Positions 8,843 through 21,260 of a stretch of DNA of 64,000 nucleotides are shown piece by piece (position 1 is the stretch's first letter; every line of letters starts with the position of its first letter). The position numbers and the translations under genes were made by a program. The notes under the pieces were generated by a model, which did no database searches, was not told the DNA's origin, and saw only the letters and a program-made list of their open reading frames with translations. The DNA is from SZUA-36 sp963704855 (lineage in GTDB: Bacteria; Pseudomonadota; Gammaproteobacteria; Xanthomonadales; SZUA-36), in assembly GCA_963704855.1 (NCBI GenBank), contig CAVPHY010000001.1, positions 248,001 through 312,000 on the forward strand. The letters run 5' to 3'.

Positions 8843-11800
8843 TTAAATGAAGCGCCGGAAACCAACCAAACCGAGACCCAACATGAGAAGCGCAAGAATG
8901 GCAATGCCGTATTGGTTCAGAATCGGGACGGGCACGTAATAGAAACTGATGACGTTGTCAGTGTTGTTTTCTGGGGTCGGATCATCGCCGTTACTGCCAT
9001 CGTCCGCGATACTGGCAATATTTAGCACACCCTCCACTCCAACTGCTTGCATAGTAACCAACACTGCATAAGTCACTGTTACCACCGGACTGCCCGCGGC
9101 CACATCACCGACCGCCAACGTGCAGCTTGAACCAGCGGTGCCATCCGGCAGACACACCCACCCGGGAGTGCTGTCAACCGCGATAAACCCGGTACCTGCG
9201 GGAACCGTTTCGGTTATGACAACACCGATCGCATCCTGGTTGCCAACGTTCTGGTAGCTCAGTGTATAAATCACCATACCACCCGGGCGTGCCGGTATAC
9301 CGCCATCATCCTTGCTGATCACCAGGTCAGGCACCGCCACCACCGGCGTGTCATCACTGTTGACGTTGTCCTCCGGGGTCGGATCGTCGCCGTTGCTGCC
9401 ATCATCCGCAATCCTGGCTGTGTTGAAGACCTCGATGACCCCGCTGGGCAGTGGATTGTCCACCAGCACCGCGAACGTCGCGCTTGCCGCCACACCACCC
9501 GCAGCCACGTCACCAATCGCCAGCGTACAGCTGGAACCGGCCGTAGCGTCCGGTACACAGACCCAGCCAGCAGTGCTGGCGGGACCGTCAAACAAGGTAT
9601 TGGCCGGTACCGTCTCGCTAATCACCACACCGGTCGCATCCTGGTTGCCGACGTTCTGGTAGCTCAGCAGGTAGCTCACCGTGTCACCGGGAACCGCCGT
9701 GACACCGCCATCATCCTTGCCGATCACCAGGTCAGGCACCGCCACCACCGGCGTGTCATCACTGTTGACGTTGTCCTCCGGGGTCGGATCGTCGCCGTTG
9801 CTGCCATCATCCGCAATCCTGGCTGTGTTGAAGACCTCGATGACCCCGCTGGGCAGTGGATTGTCCACCAGCACCGCGAACGTCGCGCTTGCCGCCACAC
9901 CACCCGCAGCCACGTCACCAATCGCCAGCGTACAGCTGGAACCGGCCGTAGCGTCCGGTACACAGACCCAGCCAGCAGTGCTGGCGGGACCGTCAAACAA
10001 GGTATTGGCCGGTACCGTCTCGCTAATCACCACACCGGTCGCATCCTGGTTGCCGACGTTCTGGTAGCTCAGCAGGTAGCTCACCGTGTCACCGGGAACC
10101 GCCGTGACACCGCCATCATCCTTGCCGATCACCAGGTCAGGCACCGCCACCACCGGCGTGTCATCACTGTTGACGTTGTCCTCCGGGGTCGGATCGTCGC
10201 CGTTGCTGCCATCATCCGCAATCCTGGCTGTGTTGAAGACCTCGATGACCCCGCTGGGCAGTGGATTGTCCACCAGCACCGCGAACGTCGCGCTTGCCGC
10301 CACACCACCCGCAGCCACGTCACCAATCGCCAGCGTACAGCTGGAACCGGCCGTAGCGTCCGGTACACAGACCCAGCCAGCAGTGCTGGCGGGACCGTCA
10401 AACAAGGTATTGGCCGGTACCGTCTCGCTAATCACCACACCGGTCGCATCCTGGTTGCCGACGTTCTGGTAGCTCAGCAGGTAGCTCACCGTGTCACCGG
10501 GAACCGCCGTGACACCGCCATCATCCTTGCCGATCACCAGGTCAGGCACCGCCACCACCGGCGTGTCATCACTGTTGACGTTGTCCTCCGGGGTCGGATC
10601 GTCGCCGTTGCTGCCATCATCCGCAATCCTGGCTGTGTTGAAGACCTCGATGACCCCGCTGGGCAGTGGATTGTCCACCAGCACCGCGAACGTCGCGCTT
10701 GCCGCCACACGCACCCGCAGCCACGTCACCAATCGCCAGCGTACAGCTGGAACCGGCCGTAGCGTCCGGTACACAGACCCAGCCAGCAGTGCTGGCGGGA
10801 CCGTCAAACAAGGTATTGGCCGGTACCGTCTCGCTAATCACCACACCGGTCGCATCCTGGTTGCCGACGTTCTGGTAGCTCAGCAGGTAGCTCACCGTGT
10901 CACCGGGAACCGCCGTGACACCGCCATCATCCTTGCCGATCACCAGGTCAGGCACCGCCACCACCGGCGTGTCATCACTGTTGACGTTGTCCTCCGGGGT
11001 CGGATCGTCGCCGTTGCTGCCATCATCCGCAATCCTGGCTGTGTTGAAGACCTCGATGACCCCGCTGGGCAGTGGATTGTCCACCAGCACCGCGAACGTC
11101 GCGCTTGCCGCCACACCACCCGCAGCCACGTCACCAATCGCCAGCGTACAGCTGGAACCGGCCGTAGCGTCCGGTACACAGACCCAGCCAGCAGTGCTGG
11201 CGGGACCGTCAAACAAGGTATTGGCCGGTACCGTCTCGCTAATCACCACACCGGTCGCATCCTGGTTGCCGACGTTCTGGTAGCTCAGCAGGTAGCTCAC
11301 CGTGTCACCGGGAACCGCCGTGACACCGCCATCATCCTTGCTGATCACCAGGTCGGGTGCGGCGTTGAGCGGTACGATGGTCGGATCCTGCGGGCCAGGG
11401 TCGTCCGGATCATCACTGAGTACCGGTGGTAGTTCCGTTGATGTCAGCAACGCCTGGTTTACCACCTCGGTAACACCACTTGGCAACGGCTGGTTAATGA
11501 CAACATCGTAGCTGATGGTGACCGACAAGCCTGCCGCTATCGTCCCCACTGCAACCTCAACAGTCGTATTACCAGGGTTGTTGCCAATAGCGACGCTGCC
11601 CTGGGTGCTGACCACGCTGCCAACAACCAGTGCCGTGTGTACATCGGGAGTATCTTCCAGAACGATATTGGTGGCATCACCGGCCCCCTGGTTATTGATC
11701 ACCAGGGTGTAACGCAGCGTATCGCCGGGCGAGGCATCGCCGGAAGAATCAGCATCCACCAGCAGGCTGTCATCCTTGCTCAGTTGCAAATCAGGAATAC

Positions 11801-14800
11801 CAATTTCTGCTAAATCGCTGTCCGGGGGCAAATCACGCTGGGCCGGGTCATCACCGGGCAGTGTGTCGGCCTGATCCAGGTCTGCCACGTTGACAACCGG
11901 ATTCGGCACAGGTGGAAGAACGGCCAGGGGAAGTTCAAATACCGCACTGACCGAAGAGCCTACCGGTATGGTGCCCGCTGGCGAGATCGCCAATGGATCG
12001 CTGCTGAAAGTGAGCGTGGTCTGACCGGGAGCCGGGCCCGCTGTGGCCTGCAACAGGAAACCCGTTGAAACGGATACCTGCGACAACGCCGCACTGTTCC
12101 AGACACTGTCTTCCAGTACGTCGGTAACATTGATGTCGTAGGCAGGTGCTGTGCCGCTGCCGGTGTTCTCTACAACCAGGCTGATCCGCACCACGGTATC
12201 GACGACCGGTCCCATTGATTTGGTCAGATTGAGCACCGGCTCAACCACTTCGACATCAGCATCATCAGCCAGGCTGCCGCCGGTAAAGTCAAAACTCGCG
12301 TTATTGACCAACAGGTCACCGTTGGCATTGTCTGCAACGTCGGCTACCCGACCCACGACCTGCATGACGATACGGTCTTTTTCATCGCTTACGCCATCGG
12401 GTATGTTAGTAATCGTACCAAAGTCGAAAATGACACGATCGTCGAGCCCATCGGCAGCCTGAAAATCGTCAAGCACCGGTGTCCCAGGCAACGACGTGGA
12501 AATATTTGCACCCACCGCACTTACCGAAGCGCCTATGGCCTCGATAAAGCCCGCACCCGTGGGCAGCGCCGGCATCAGGTCGGTTACTATCGCGTTCAGA
12601 ACGGTCCCTTCCGGTACCACGATAGTGAGCTCATAGGTGATGGTTTCACCAATGGCAAGATCCGGTAGTGCCGGGTTGAACTGGCTGCTACCTGTATCCG
12701 CCACATTGCTGACCGTCGCCACCTTCACCAGCGTTGGCGCCAGTACCGTGACCTCGGCCGTGCCCGACCCCGTCAGGCTGCGGGTTTCGCCATCGACGAA
12801 AACCGGCGTGCTGTCGTAAGCCATCCCGGCGGTGTTGGTCAGTGTTTGTGCAGGTTGCGCAGTGATGGCAACCGTGGTGTCGTAACTGATCGTGCAACTG
12901 TCGGTCAACAAATTGAATTGCGGTATCGTGAACACGATAAGCGGTTCACCGATATCATCGACGAGCAGGCCCGCACAGGTACTGACCACGTTAGCGGCCC
13001 ACAGCAGTTCCGGCCCGGGCAAAGTGTCAGTGATGACCACGTTGTAGGCATTGGCCGTCGAGAGGTCTGTATGATCGATGGTCAGGATGTGGGTGACCGT
13101 ATCGCCGGCATCGACGAAGCCGCCTGCGGGGTTGCTGACGATCTTCTCCAGTGTCAGTGCAGGCGCCACCAGGTCAACATCAACGGTACCCAAGGCACTG
13201 CTGTTGCTGGATGTTATCGTGGCAGTATTGGTTTGTGTGACCACACCGCTTTGGTTAGCCGGTTGATCCAGCACCACGGCCACCACTTCAAAGAGCAGTT
13301 GGTCTGCCTCTGTATCTGGCACCGTCCGGTGTGTTCAGCAAATCACCCAGCGTCCAAACGACACGGTCATTGAACGTGTCGGCATTTGTATCACTGGCCA
13401 CACCGGGACTACCCTCAGCCGGCAAACCCGCACCACTGATATTTCCGCCAATGGTTACCAGGCGCGAACTCACCACTTGCAGCACGGAGCTACCGGTGGG
13501 TAACTGATCAGTCACTACGACGCCATTAGGTGAGCCCTCCGGGAGAACCACGGTGAACTGATAGGTGACTTCCTCACCAATGGTGAGATCGGTTTCCGGA
13601 CCAAATTGACCGGTATCCGTGTCGTCTTCACTGGTTGCGGTAATTACTTTAGTAAGGCCGGGCGGTGTAATCGTAATATTATGATTATCGCTGGCGGTGC
13701 CGGTCCGCTCATTCGGATCGACATCCCCCGGCAGGCTTGTCCAATCCACCGTGGCAGTGTTGGTAATCACTTCGCTGGGCTTCACGACGGTTTCAACCGT
13801 CGCCTCGAAGGTGATGACGGAGGTTTCGGACAGGCCAAAGCTCACCCAACCCGCCGAAAAACCGTTACCAGCTATATCTTCAAGCAAGACATCCGGTGCC
13901 AAAAAACCTGAATCAGACGTAAGCGTGCCAGCCACCAGGGTTAATCCGGCCGGCAGGTCATCACTAAGCAGGACATCAAAAGCATCAGCCGTTGAAGCCG
14001 CCGGATGGTTGACGGTGATGGTAAATATTACCGTGTCGCCAGCATCGCCCTGGGTAATATTGCCGCTCTTGACGATAGCCAGCACAGGCGCCACCGTATC
14101 GACCTGGGCGCTGGCTGATGCATTCAGGCCGGGTCCAAACTGCACCAGTGCCGTGTTGGTTAGCAGGTCCCCGGACTGATTGGGGGCCCGATCAAGCAAC
14201 CGTCCCGTGACGCTTACCCTGATCTCGTCCTTCTCATCACTCACACCGTCAGCGGTGTTCACGACCTGGCCAAAATTAAAGCTCGCGGAATCGTTGACAC
14301 CGTCAGACAGTTGCAAATCCGTCAAGGTTGCGGGCGACGGCGGTGTCAGGCCCGTGGTCAGGTTTGTTCCCACCGATACGACAGTGGCGCTGACTATTTC
14401 CATCACGCCGTTGGTCCACGGCATCGTATCGCTGATCAGTACCTGGGGTGTTGTACCCTCGGGTATGGTCGCGATGATCTCAAAATCAACGGTTTCGCCA
14501 ATGGTCAGGTCATCAAGGGTCGCCCTGAACTGGCTGGTGCCGGTACTCAATTGGGACGTTCCCGTGACGGCCTTATTCAACACAATGCTCTGTATACCCA
14601 CTGTCGCATCAGCGCTCTGGGTGTAATCGTTAATGCCACCCTGGCCATCGCGTTCACCGTTAACACTGCCAGATGCACCGGGTGTGGAAGAACCGGTGGG
14701 ATTAACCGTTGTACCGTTGGGTCCCGGCAGGCTGGTCCAGGCCGCAGTCGCGGTGTTGGTAATCGAGTCACCTGGCGCCACCGCCCCATCCAGTTCGCTG

Positions 14801-17800
14801 CTATAAACAACTGTCACACGGCAACCGGGTACCATCTGTACGAAGGAAATATCCAACAGCGTGGCGGTGCTGTTGTCCACTTCACCCAGCGAGGGACAGG
14901 CCAGCGGTGTAATTGATGTAACGCTGAAGTTGGCCAGGCGCGGGTCGAGCGGGTCTGAAATCCGCACGTCAAATGCGCCACTCACGTTGACCCCGGTCAA
15001 GTTGGATACCACGACGGTAAAAGTAATGACGTCGCCTGCGTCGCCGGCCGTGGGACTCGCCACCTTATTGATGGTCACCCGGGGTTCTGCGATGCGCACC
15101 TGCACAGTGTTAGACCTGTCCAGCCTGGTATTACCATTATATAGGTCAAAAAGATTGTTACGATTTTCGCCGGCATCGTTGCTGCCGGCGATACTGCTGT
15201 TATTTACCAGGACATTGAATTCAACAACCAGGAATTCTGCGTCGGCATCGTTATCACTGTTCACCACCGTGCCAAAATTGAAGCGTGCGGTTACGGCCGG
15301 CACGTCAGAAACGACCAGGTTGGACGGAACCGCCGCCAACGAAGGATTGTTGCCCGAAATATTGGTAACGGCTACAGCGGCAGAGGTCACGCCACCTCCA
15401 TTGCTGATGAAGGCCGCCTTGGATGTGCCATCATTCAGGAAAGTGAGTCCACCGGGCAGAATATCACGCAGGTTCAGATCAGTGATGGTCCCTTCCGGTA
15501 ATTCCGCCACCAGTCGATAACGGATGATTTCGCCAATGGTTGCACGTGGCGGGTTCGCGGCATCACTGGTGGTCGCCTCCGAGGTGGCCACAAATAACTT
15601 GCTGGCATTGACATTGGCAATCGTTGCGGAAGCGATATCCGTGACCGCCTGAAAATCGCCCGCACCGGGTTGGCTTGCCCATACGACACTGGCCTCGTTT
15701 TCTATCACCTGGGTTGGCTGAACTGCAATATCGACCACACAGGTGAAACTGATGATTGCCGTGTCGGTACTGTAGGGGGCACCGCCGCCGACAGGAACGC
15801 CATCGTTGCCGGTAAGCTCGGTAATAACGAGGCCGGCGTTGAACAAGTCACCGGAATCTGTCGCCAGGACGCCACCGTTACCGTCAACAACACTGAGAAG
15901 TGCGCAACCCGTAAGGCCGGCAGGCACATTTTCGTTTACGCGCACATCAAAAGCGGACGCGCTGCCGATGTTTTCCACGGTTAATACATAGGTCAGGATA
16001 TCCTGTGCGTCACTATTGCTGATATCACCATCAACCGGTAACACGGAAGGCAGCGGACTGATCACGCTGTTGGGATTGGTGCTGGCACTTACTCCCTTGG
16101 TGATGACCAGCTCGGGTGCACCCACCAGTAACTGCACGATGGCGTTGTCAGTCGCTATGGCATTGGGCGTATTGTTTGTAAACGACTCGGCAATATTGGT
16201 CAGGAATAGCTTGTCGGCAAACGGCTCATCCGTAATCACGGCGTCGATTTCCACCGCCAACACGCGGGCCGTATCACTGCTTATATCGGGCCACGCGATC
16301 ACTATCGTATTGGTGGCCAAATCCCTGGTGATACTGCTAGGGGTCAGGCCCAGGTTGTCTGATGGAGCGAGCCTGATATCCACGTTCCAGACCGTACTGA
16401 TGTCAGCCACATTGAAAACCGGTAGCGGCAATGCGTCACTGAATCGTATGTTGCTCGTATCCCCTGATGGCACCGTCAACTCAAGTTGGAATGTAACGGT
16501 CTCACCGGGCACATAGAAAGGCTTCAGGTTGTCAATGGTTTTGGTCAGGGAAACGGGCTCAATACCCACACTGGCGGCACTGTCCTCAACGCAGTCTGCA
16601 GCTCCCTGGACAAGACCATACACGGCGTCAACAGTGTTGTTCAGCGAATCACTGGCCAATACCGGTAAACCTGTATCGATATAGCTTTGCTGAATACCCG
16701 CTGTATAGCTGAGTGCAATATCACTGCCCCCGTCAATCAAGGCGGCGACCGCGCCAATATCGTAAATAACCGTGGTCGTGCCATCGACGTTCGGCGTGAT
16801 GCCGGGCGTGATTGCGACCGCAGAACCATTGATCAGCAAGCTGCCATGGGCAGCCCACAAGGTGCCGTCTGGCAAGGTATCGGTGATCACCAGGGCATTG
16901 ATGTCGGCAGAATCCGAGACCTGGAAACTTAAAGAGTAATTAATCGTAGCACCGGGAACAGCCGCACCCGTTGCCGCCGCTTTTTGCAGGGCCACGTGTT
17001 TAACCGTGATACTGGATTCTGAGCTCAACTGTGGCAGTGGCGCCGTCTTGTATTCAACATCCAGGGATGCCGTATTGAGCCGCGAAAGAGTACCGCAACT
17101 GGTTTCATCCAGGGAGTCTGTGAAAAAAGCCGGGTAACTGACAGTGACATCCGCAGCGCTCGTGGTGCCGGTCGCGCTGCTGCATTCCACTACCAGGTTA
17201 CCACCGGGACTGATGACAGATGGGGACACAGTGACTGCACAGCCCACACCACCAGTGATGGTCACCGGGCCGGTGAATTGCAGGTCGTTCGGTAGCGTGT
17301 CGCTGAATGACAGGTTGGTCACGGTCGCGGTATTGGCGATATCAGCGGTCAGCGCATAGGTAAGGGGCCAGGTGGTCGAAGGTGGCCGTTCACGACCTCC
17401 AACGTCATCCGGTGCACTGTTCGCCTTGTTAAAGCGAATAACGGTAGGTGTTACCGGCTGGATATTGGCCGTTCCGACGACCGGGCCGTTCACGCCGGTT
17501 GCAGTATCACCGAATTCATAAACGGGAACGAGTGAAACCGGCAGTGGTGTACCCACTTCCGCGAACGACTCGATCGTCAGGCAGATATTCGTGGTCAGGG
17601 TTGGCCCACCAGCGACGACACTGCCAACAGGCAGCTTGATAGTGGTCAGCGAACCACCCGCGGGACCGGTGACCTGCAGGCCACTCAGCGGGTCGAGAAT
17701 CTGGTTGCCAGGCTCGGCCGGAAACACGCCCAATTCAGCAATAATGGCGCTGCTACCAAAAATTGTTGCCCCATTAAACTTGAGGCCGGACGGGATCACC

Positions 17801-18033
17801 AGTTGCATATAGGGTCCGAAACCCGGGCTGCCGACGTTGGTGAACTGCGTATCAAAACAGAATTGTTCGCCGAGGAAGGACTCTGCCGGTGTGCTGTTGC
17901 TGTTTACCGGTACTTGCGCGTAGACCTGGAAGGAAAGCAGCATCCCAAACATCATCAAGACACCCAGGAGGGTGTTTTTTATTGAGCGCGGCAGTAAACG
18001 ACCCTGATGCACAGGAAAAATTCGATCATCCAT
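8843..18033 (-). CDS. Giant DUF11/isopeptide-domain surface protein with IPTL-like C-terminus (two frameshifts in the sequence)
   Basis: Three abutting frames (18033-13288, 13322-10617, 10807-8843) form one gene of about 3060 codons. It has a signal peptide ending SFQVYAQ near residue 40, then many beta-sandwich modules of two kinds. One kind carries LTIGEEVTYQFTVVLPEG with FNDRVVWTLGDLLNTPDG and a TNTAT strand. The other is DUF11-like, with AGDTVTHILTIDHT and YNVVITDTLP. Five near-identical 135-residue DUF11 modules and one diverged copy follow, ending in VPILNQYGIAILALLM plus FRRFI, an IPTL-CTERM-like signal. Such proteins are exported and adhesin-like. Break 1: an extra base at 10711, proven by the neighbouring repeats, which lack it. 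Break 2: at 13319-13323, where paralogous modules read DGVSDEKD and here restoring the frame gives DGVPDTEAD or DVPDTEAD. With both corrected the length is a multiple of three. Confidence 0.85.
9329..11354 (-). repeat. Five tandem 405-bp repeats inside the giant surface protein gene
   Basis: Units at 9329-9733, 9734-10138, 10139-10543, 10544-10949 and 10950-11354. They are practically identical at DNA level; the fourth in this list is 406 bases because of one inserted G at 10711. Each encodes 135 residues beginning DLVIGKDDGGVTAVPGD and including an Asp-rich stretch DDGSNGDDPTPEDN that may bind calcium. Identity including third codon positions points to recent duplication or gene conversion, and copy number could be wrong in an assembly. 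Confidence 0.95.
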
Positions 18034-18241
18034 AATCCTAACCCCTGATTTTTTTTGTAATCCCTACCACTATGCTCGCATTCTGTTCTTGAACATAGCT
18101 TTACCGCGACACTTTAACATCTTTTAACAAATCGAAACAGCATGGTGCTGCTTGCAGTGTGCAGCAGAACTTGATTGCTTCTACCAGGTTTTTACCCGTC
18201 TTGAGCAAGTTGAATCCCCACTGGTGTAAGATAGACCGCTT

Positions 18242-19129
18242 ATGAGCCTGCAACCCGTTTACCTTGTCGATGCCAGCATTTATATATTCCGTGCGTGGTT
18301 CTCTATTTCTGATGAGTTTTCCAACGCGGCCGGGCAACCCACCAATGCCGTCTACGGGTTTACCGGCTTTCTGTGCAGCCTGCTCGAACAGACCAATGCC
18401 GAACACATCGGTGTGGCTTTCGACGAATCGCTGAGCACGAGTTACCGCAACGAGATTTACCCCGAGTACAAGGCAAACCGCGAGCCGGCGCCGGAAGAGC
18501 TGAAACGCCAGTTCGCCTGGGCGAGGGAAGTGGCCGAATCCATGGGTCTGAGCTGTTTTGCTGACGATCGCTATGAGGCCGACGACCTGATCGGCACACT
18601 GGCTGCGCACTGGCGGGAGCGGGGTCACCCGGTTTGCATCATCAGCAGCGACAAGGATCTCACCCAACTGGTTGACAAGAATGACACCTGGTGGGATTTC
18701 ACACGAAACCAGAAACTCAACCACTCGAAAATCAAGGACAAGTTCGGTGTGTATCCCGAGCAGATCGCGGATTACCTTGCACTCACAGGTGACGCGGTCG
18801 ATAACATCCCCGGTGTGCCGGGTATCGGCCCCAAATCCGCTGCCGCCCTGTTGAGCCACTTCGAAAACCTGGGCGCCATCTGGGAGCGGATTGAAGAGGT
18901 CCCGCACCTGAGCATCCGCGGGGCAAAGTCACTGCATAAGAAGCTGGGCGAGCACCGTGGTGCGGCCGAACTCGCACGACGCCTGACGATTATCGAAACC
19001 CGGGTGGCCTCCGCCCTCGAAAACCCGGGCGTAACACGCAGCGAAGTGGATGAAGCCCGTCTTAACCGCCTGTTTGACGATATGGCGTTCGGCGGCATGC
19101 TCCGGCGACGGTGTCTGCTAACCGGTTAG
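18242..19129 (+). CDS. 5'-3' exonuclease / flap endonuclease family protein
   Basis: A 295-aa stand-alone 5' nuclease related to the N-terminal domain of DNA polymerase I. The opening VYLVDASIYIFRAWFS, the acidic metal site YEADDLIGTLA (about 114-124), ISSDKDLTQLV (about 138-148), and the helix-hairpin-helix LTGDAVDNIPGVPGIGPKSA (about 181-200) are all present. It removes RNA primers or flaps from DNA, in the cytosol. ATG at 18242. It is divergent from the giant gene across a 208-base gap. Its length fits the single-domain polA-like exonucleases rather than the shorter Xni (about 250 aa). Confidence 0.9.
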   Translation: MSLQPVYLVDASIYIFRAWFSISDEFSNAAGQPTNAVYGFTGFLCSLLEQTNAEHIGVAFDESLSTSYRNEIYPEYKANREPAPEELKRQFAWAREVAESMGLSCFADDRYEADDLIGTLAAHWRERGHPVCIISSDKDLTQLVDKNDTWWDFTRNQKLNHSKIKDKFGVYPEQIADYLALTGDAVDNIPGVPGIGPKSAAALLSHFENLGAIWERIEEVPHLSIRGAKSLHKKLGEHRGAAELARRLTIIETRVASALENPGVTRSEVDEARLNRLFDDMAFGGMLRRRCLLTG

Positions 19130-19170
19130 CGTGCATCCAGACAGGTCAGGAGTTTCATCCATGACCTGTT

Positions 19171-20553
19171 CTAGTTATTGTTTTCCTGCTGGGTCTGTTT
19201 GGCTTTTTCCGCCTGTTGTTTCATGAACAACTGCATATCCGGCTGGACCAGGTCTGCGCTTGCATCCAGCGGTGTCCGCAAAACGGTAACGGGCTTTTGT
19301 GAAGCCGACTTGCCCAACCACTGGCTGTTGGCGAAAAAATACAGGGATTCGCCCTCAATCGTTCCAAAGCTGGGCGAGTCAAATTCGGGCTGTGCGACCG
19401 CCAACGGCCTGACTGATTCCACCTTTGTACCGCTGGCGTCGAGCTGCAGACGCATGACACGCTGTGGGCTGATTCCGTTCTGAATGACAAAAAGACGGTT
19501 ATCCTTCAGGTACAGACCGTCTATGCCTCCAATATTGAGCGTCTCGGGTATCTCCAGAAAACGCGCCTGCCTGCCCTCAAGATCAACAACCATGATGCCC
19601 ATCTCACGATCTGCAACATACAGGATGCGTCCATCAGGCTGCATCGCCATACCACGCTGGCTGATCAACTCCCTGAAAACCAGTACCGGTTTGAGTTGCT
19701 GTTCGTCCGCGGGTTTGCTGTAAACAAGCGGCAGCACGCGGTCTGCGATAAAAATATCACCATCCGGACCAAGCACCATGCTGCCAAGGACATGCGATTG
19801 ACCATCAACCGGCACCGGGTAACGGTTTAACAAATCCAATGTTTTCAGGTCGAATTCAAACAGCGCGGAGCGGCCTTTATCGACCGGATCGAAACGCGAA
19901 AAACCCGGCATGGATGCACTGCTGACCCACAGGCGGTTACGTGGCTGGTCCACCAGGATATCCAAGATCGCCCACAGGCCATTTTCCTCGTCCGCCCTGA
20001 GCAACTCTTTGACCAGGCCATCCTTGCCAACTGCAAATACCTGTCCCTCAGCGATGGTGCCGACCAGGAATTTCTGCCGGCTTTCATCCCAGGAGATACT
20101 CCCGGGCATGACCACGTCGGCGGGTAAAACAAATGCCTGCTCAGATTCGCCCATCGGATCACCCGCAATTCTCATCAGGTCATTGACGTACTCAAAGACC
20201 TCGGTACTCCGTATATTCACGGTGTCATCCGATTGCGTGAAATCGTAGGCCAGGCCCTGCTGCTGCATACGCAACATCAGGTTATAAGCCTGCGACTTCT
20301 CGTCCATCAGTGCGTAGGCAATCACCAGCTGGTACATGTATTCACTGTTGTTGGGGCGCAATCTGTGCAGACTCTCCATCGCCGTGCGGAAGGCGGGGTA
20401 GTCCTTGCCGGCATAGGCGGTATTGGCCTTGACCAGCAGGGCGGGTACATTTTCAGATACGGGTGCGGCCGCTGTGGTCTGCGCAGCCAACGGCAGGCAG
20501 CCGGCGGCAAGCGTGAACGCCACTACGAATGTAATTACTGATTTGTGAAACAT
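19171..20553 (-). CDS. Exported beta-propeller protein (SMP-30/NHL-like) with N-terminal helical segment
   Basis: A 460-aa protein. The signal peptide is MFHKSVITFVVAFTLAAGC; the cysteine there might alternatively be a lipobox, but the AQ site that follows favours ordinary cleavage. Residues about 30-115 form a helical, TPR-like stretch (YPAFRTAMESLHRLRPNNSE). From about 135 on, repeated four-strand blades with ISWDESRQKFLVGTIAEGQV, NRLWVSSASMPGFSRFD, GPDGDIFIADRV and DGRILYVADREMG resemble SMP-30/gluconolactonase or NHL propellers. The Gln/Lys-rich tail is disordered. The exact activity is unknown. ATG 20553 has AAGGA six bases upstream, preferred over a start 13 codons earlier. It is convergent with the nuclease gene. 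Confidence 0.7.
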   Translation of the reverse strand: MFHKSVITFVVAFTLAAGCLPLAAQTTAAAPVSENVPALLVKANTAYAGKDYPAFRTAMESLHRLRPNNSEYMYQLVIAYALMDEKSQAYNLMLRMQQQGLAYDFTQSDDTVNIRSTEVFEYVNDLMRIAGDPMGESEQAFVLPADVVMPGSISWDESRQKFLVGTIAEGQVFAVGKDGLVKELLRADEENGLWAILDILVDQPRNRLWVSSASMPGFSRFDPVDKGRSALFEFDLKTLDLLNRYPVPVDGQSHVLGSMVLGPDGDIFIADRVLPLVYSKPADEQQLKPVLVFRELISQRGMAMQPDGRILYVADREMGIMVVDLEGRQARFLEIPETLNIGGIDGLYLKDNRLFVIQNGISPQRVMRLQLDASGTKVESVRPLAVAQPEFDSPSFGTIEGESLYFFANSQWLGKSASQKPVTVLRTPLDASADLVQPDMQLFMKQQAEKAKQTQQENNN

Positions 20554-20702
20554 GCTTATCCTTGAATTTTCGCTTTGCTTATTTCCGCTCACTATGAACT
20601 GCTGGGCAGACTTTGGTTCCGCCTGGCATCACACCCAGTTATAGGGTTGGCAGTGCGCTTGGGATACAATCGGCGCAGTTTATCAGAGCAGCGGGTAATT
20701 CT

Positions 20703-21228
20703 GTGGCAAAAAATGAAACAATTCACTACCGTGGCCGCTTCCTGGGCTTAAAGGAACGCGATCGCTGGGAGTATGCATATCGTACCAACGCAAGTGGCGT
20801 CGTCGTGCTGGTACCGGTTACCGATGCGGGTGAACTGGTACTCGTAGAACAATACCGCACCCCGGTTAAAAGCCGTGTCATGGAATTACCGGCCGGATTG
20901 GCGGGTGACACCGGCGACCGGGATGAGAACCTCAAAACCGCGGCGCAGAGAGAGCTTATCGAGGAAACCGGCTATCGTGCCGGCTTTCTGGAGGAACTGT
21001 TGACCTGCCCTAGCACACCGGGCATGAGCGATGAGATCGTCAGCATTTTTTTTGCCGGTGGTCTCGAGCGGGTGGGTGACGGGTGGCGGCAATGGCGACG
21101 AGAGCATCACCGTCCACCATGTGCCGCTTGAAAGCGCTCCCGAGTGGCTGGCTGCACGCATAACCGAAGGGGTCATGGTAGACCCGAAAATCTATGCCGG
21201 TCTGTTCTGGGCAGCACAACGGTCTTGA
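20703..21228 (+). CDS. NUDIX hydrolase (ADP-ribose pyrophosphatase-like), one frameshift
   Basis: A single gene of about 174 codons broken by one extra base. The first frame gives ETIHYRGRFLGLKERDRWEY, VLVEQYRTPVKSRVMELPAG and the full Nudix box, with AAQRELIEETGYRA supplying its REx2E core. It then drifts at the GGG of 21081-21083; the other frame continues GGGNGDESITVHHVPLE and the normal end, ITEGVMVDPKIYAGL. Removing one G joins them as GLERVGDGGGNGDES. Such enzymes hydrolyse ADP-ribose or related nucleoside diphosphate derivatives to AMP and a phosphorylated partner. GTG 20703 is the most likely start; no earlier codon fits the family. The isoaspartyl peptidase follows after 32 bases and may share its transcript. 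Confidence 0.8.
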
Positions 21229-21260
21229 CCGGCCCGGAAGTTATCGTCAACATTCCGCGC

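Noticed and set aside
9329..11354. CRISPR-like array
   Set aside because: Repeats are long, coding and directly adjacent with no spacers.
9312..11432. Series of antisense frames in the 405-bp repeats
   Set aside because: They recur exactly with the repeat period and are reflections of the minus-strand coding frame.
18101..18907. 268-codon minus-strand frame opposite the 5' nuclease
   Set aside because: Overlaps a conserved nuclease gene and extends into its promoter region; no motifs.
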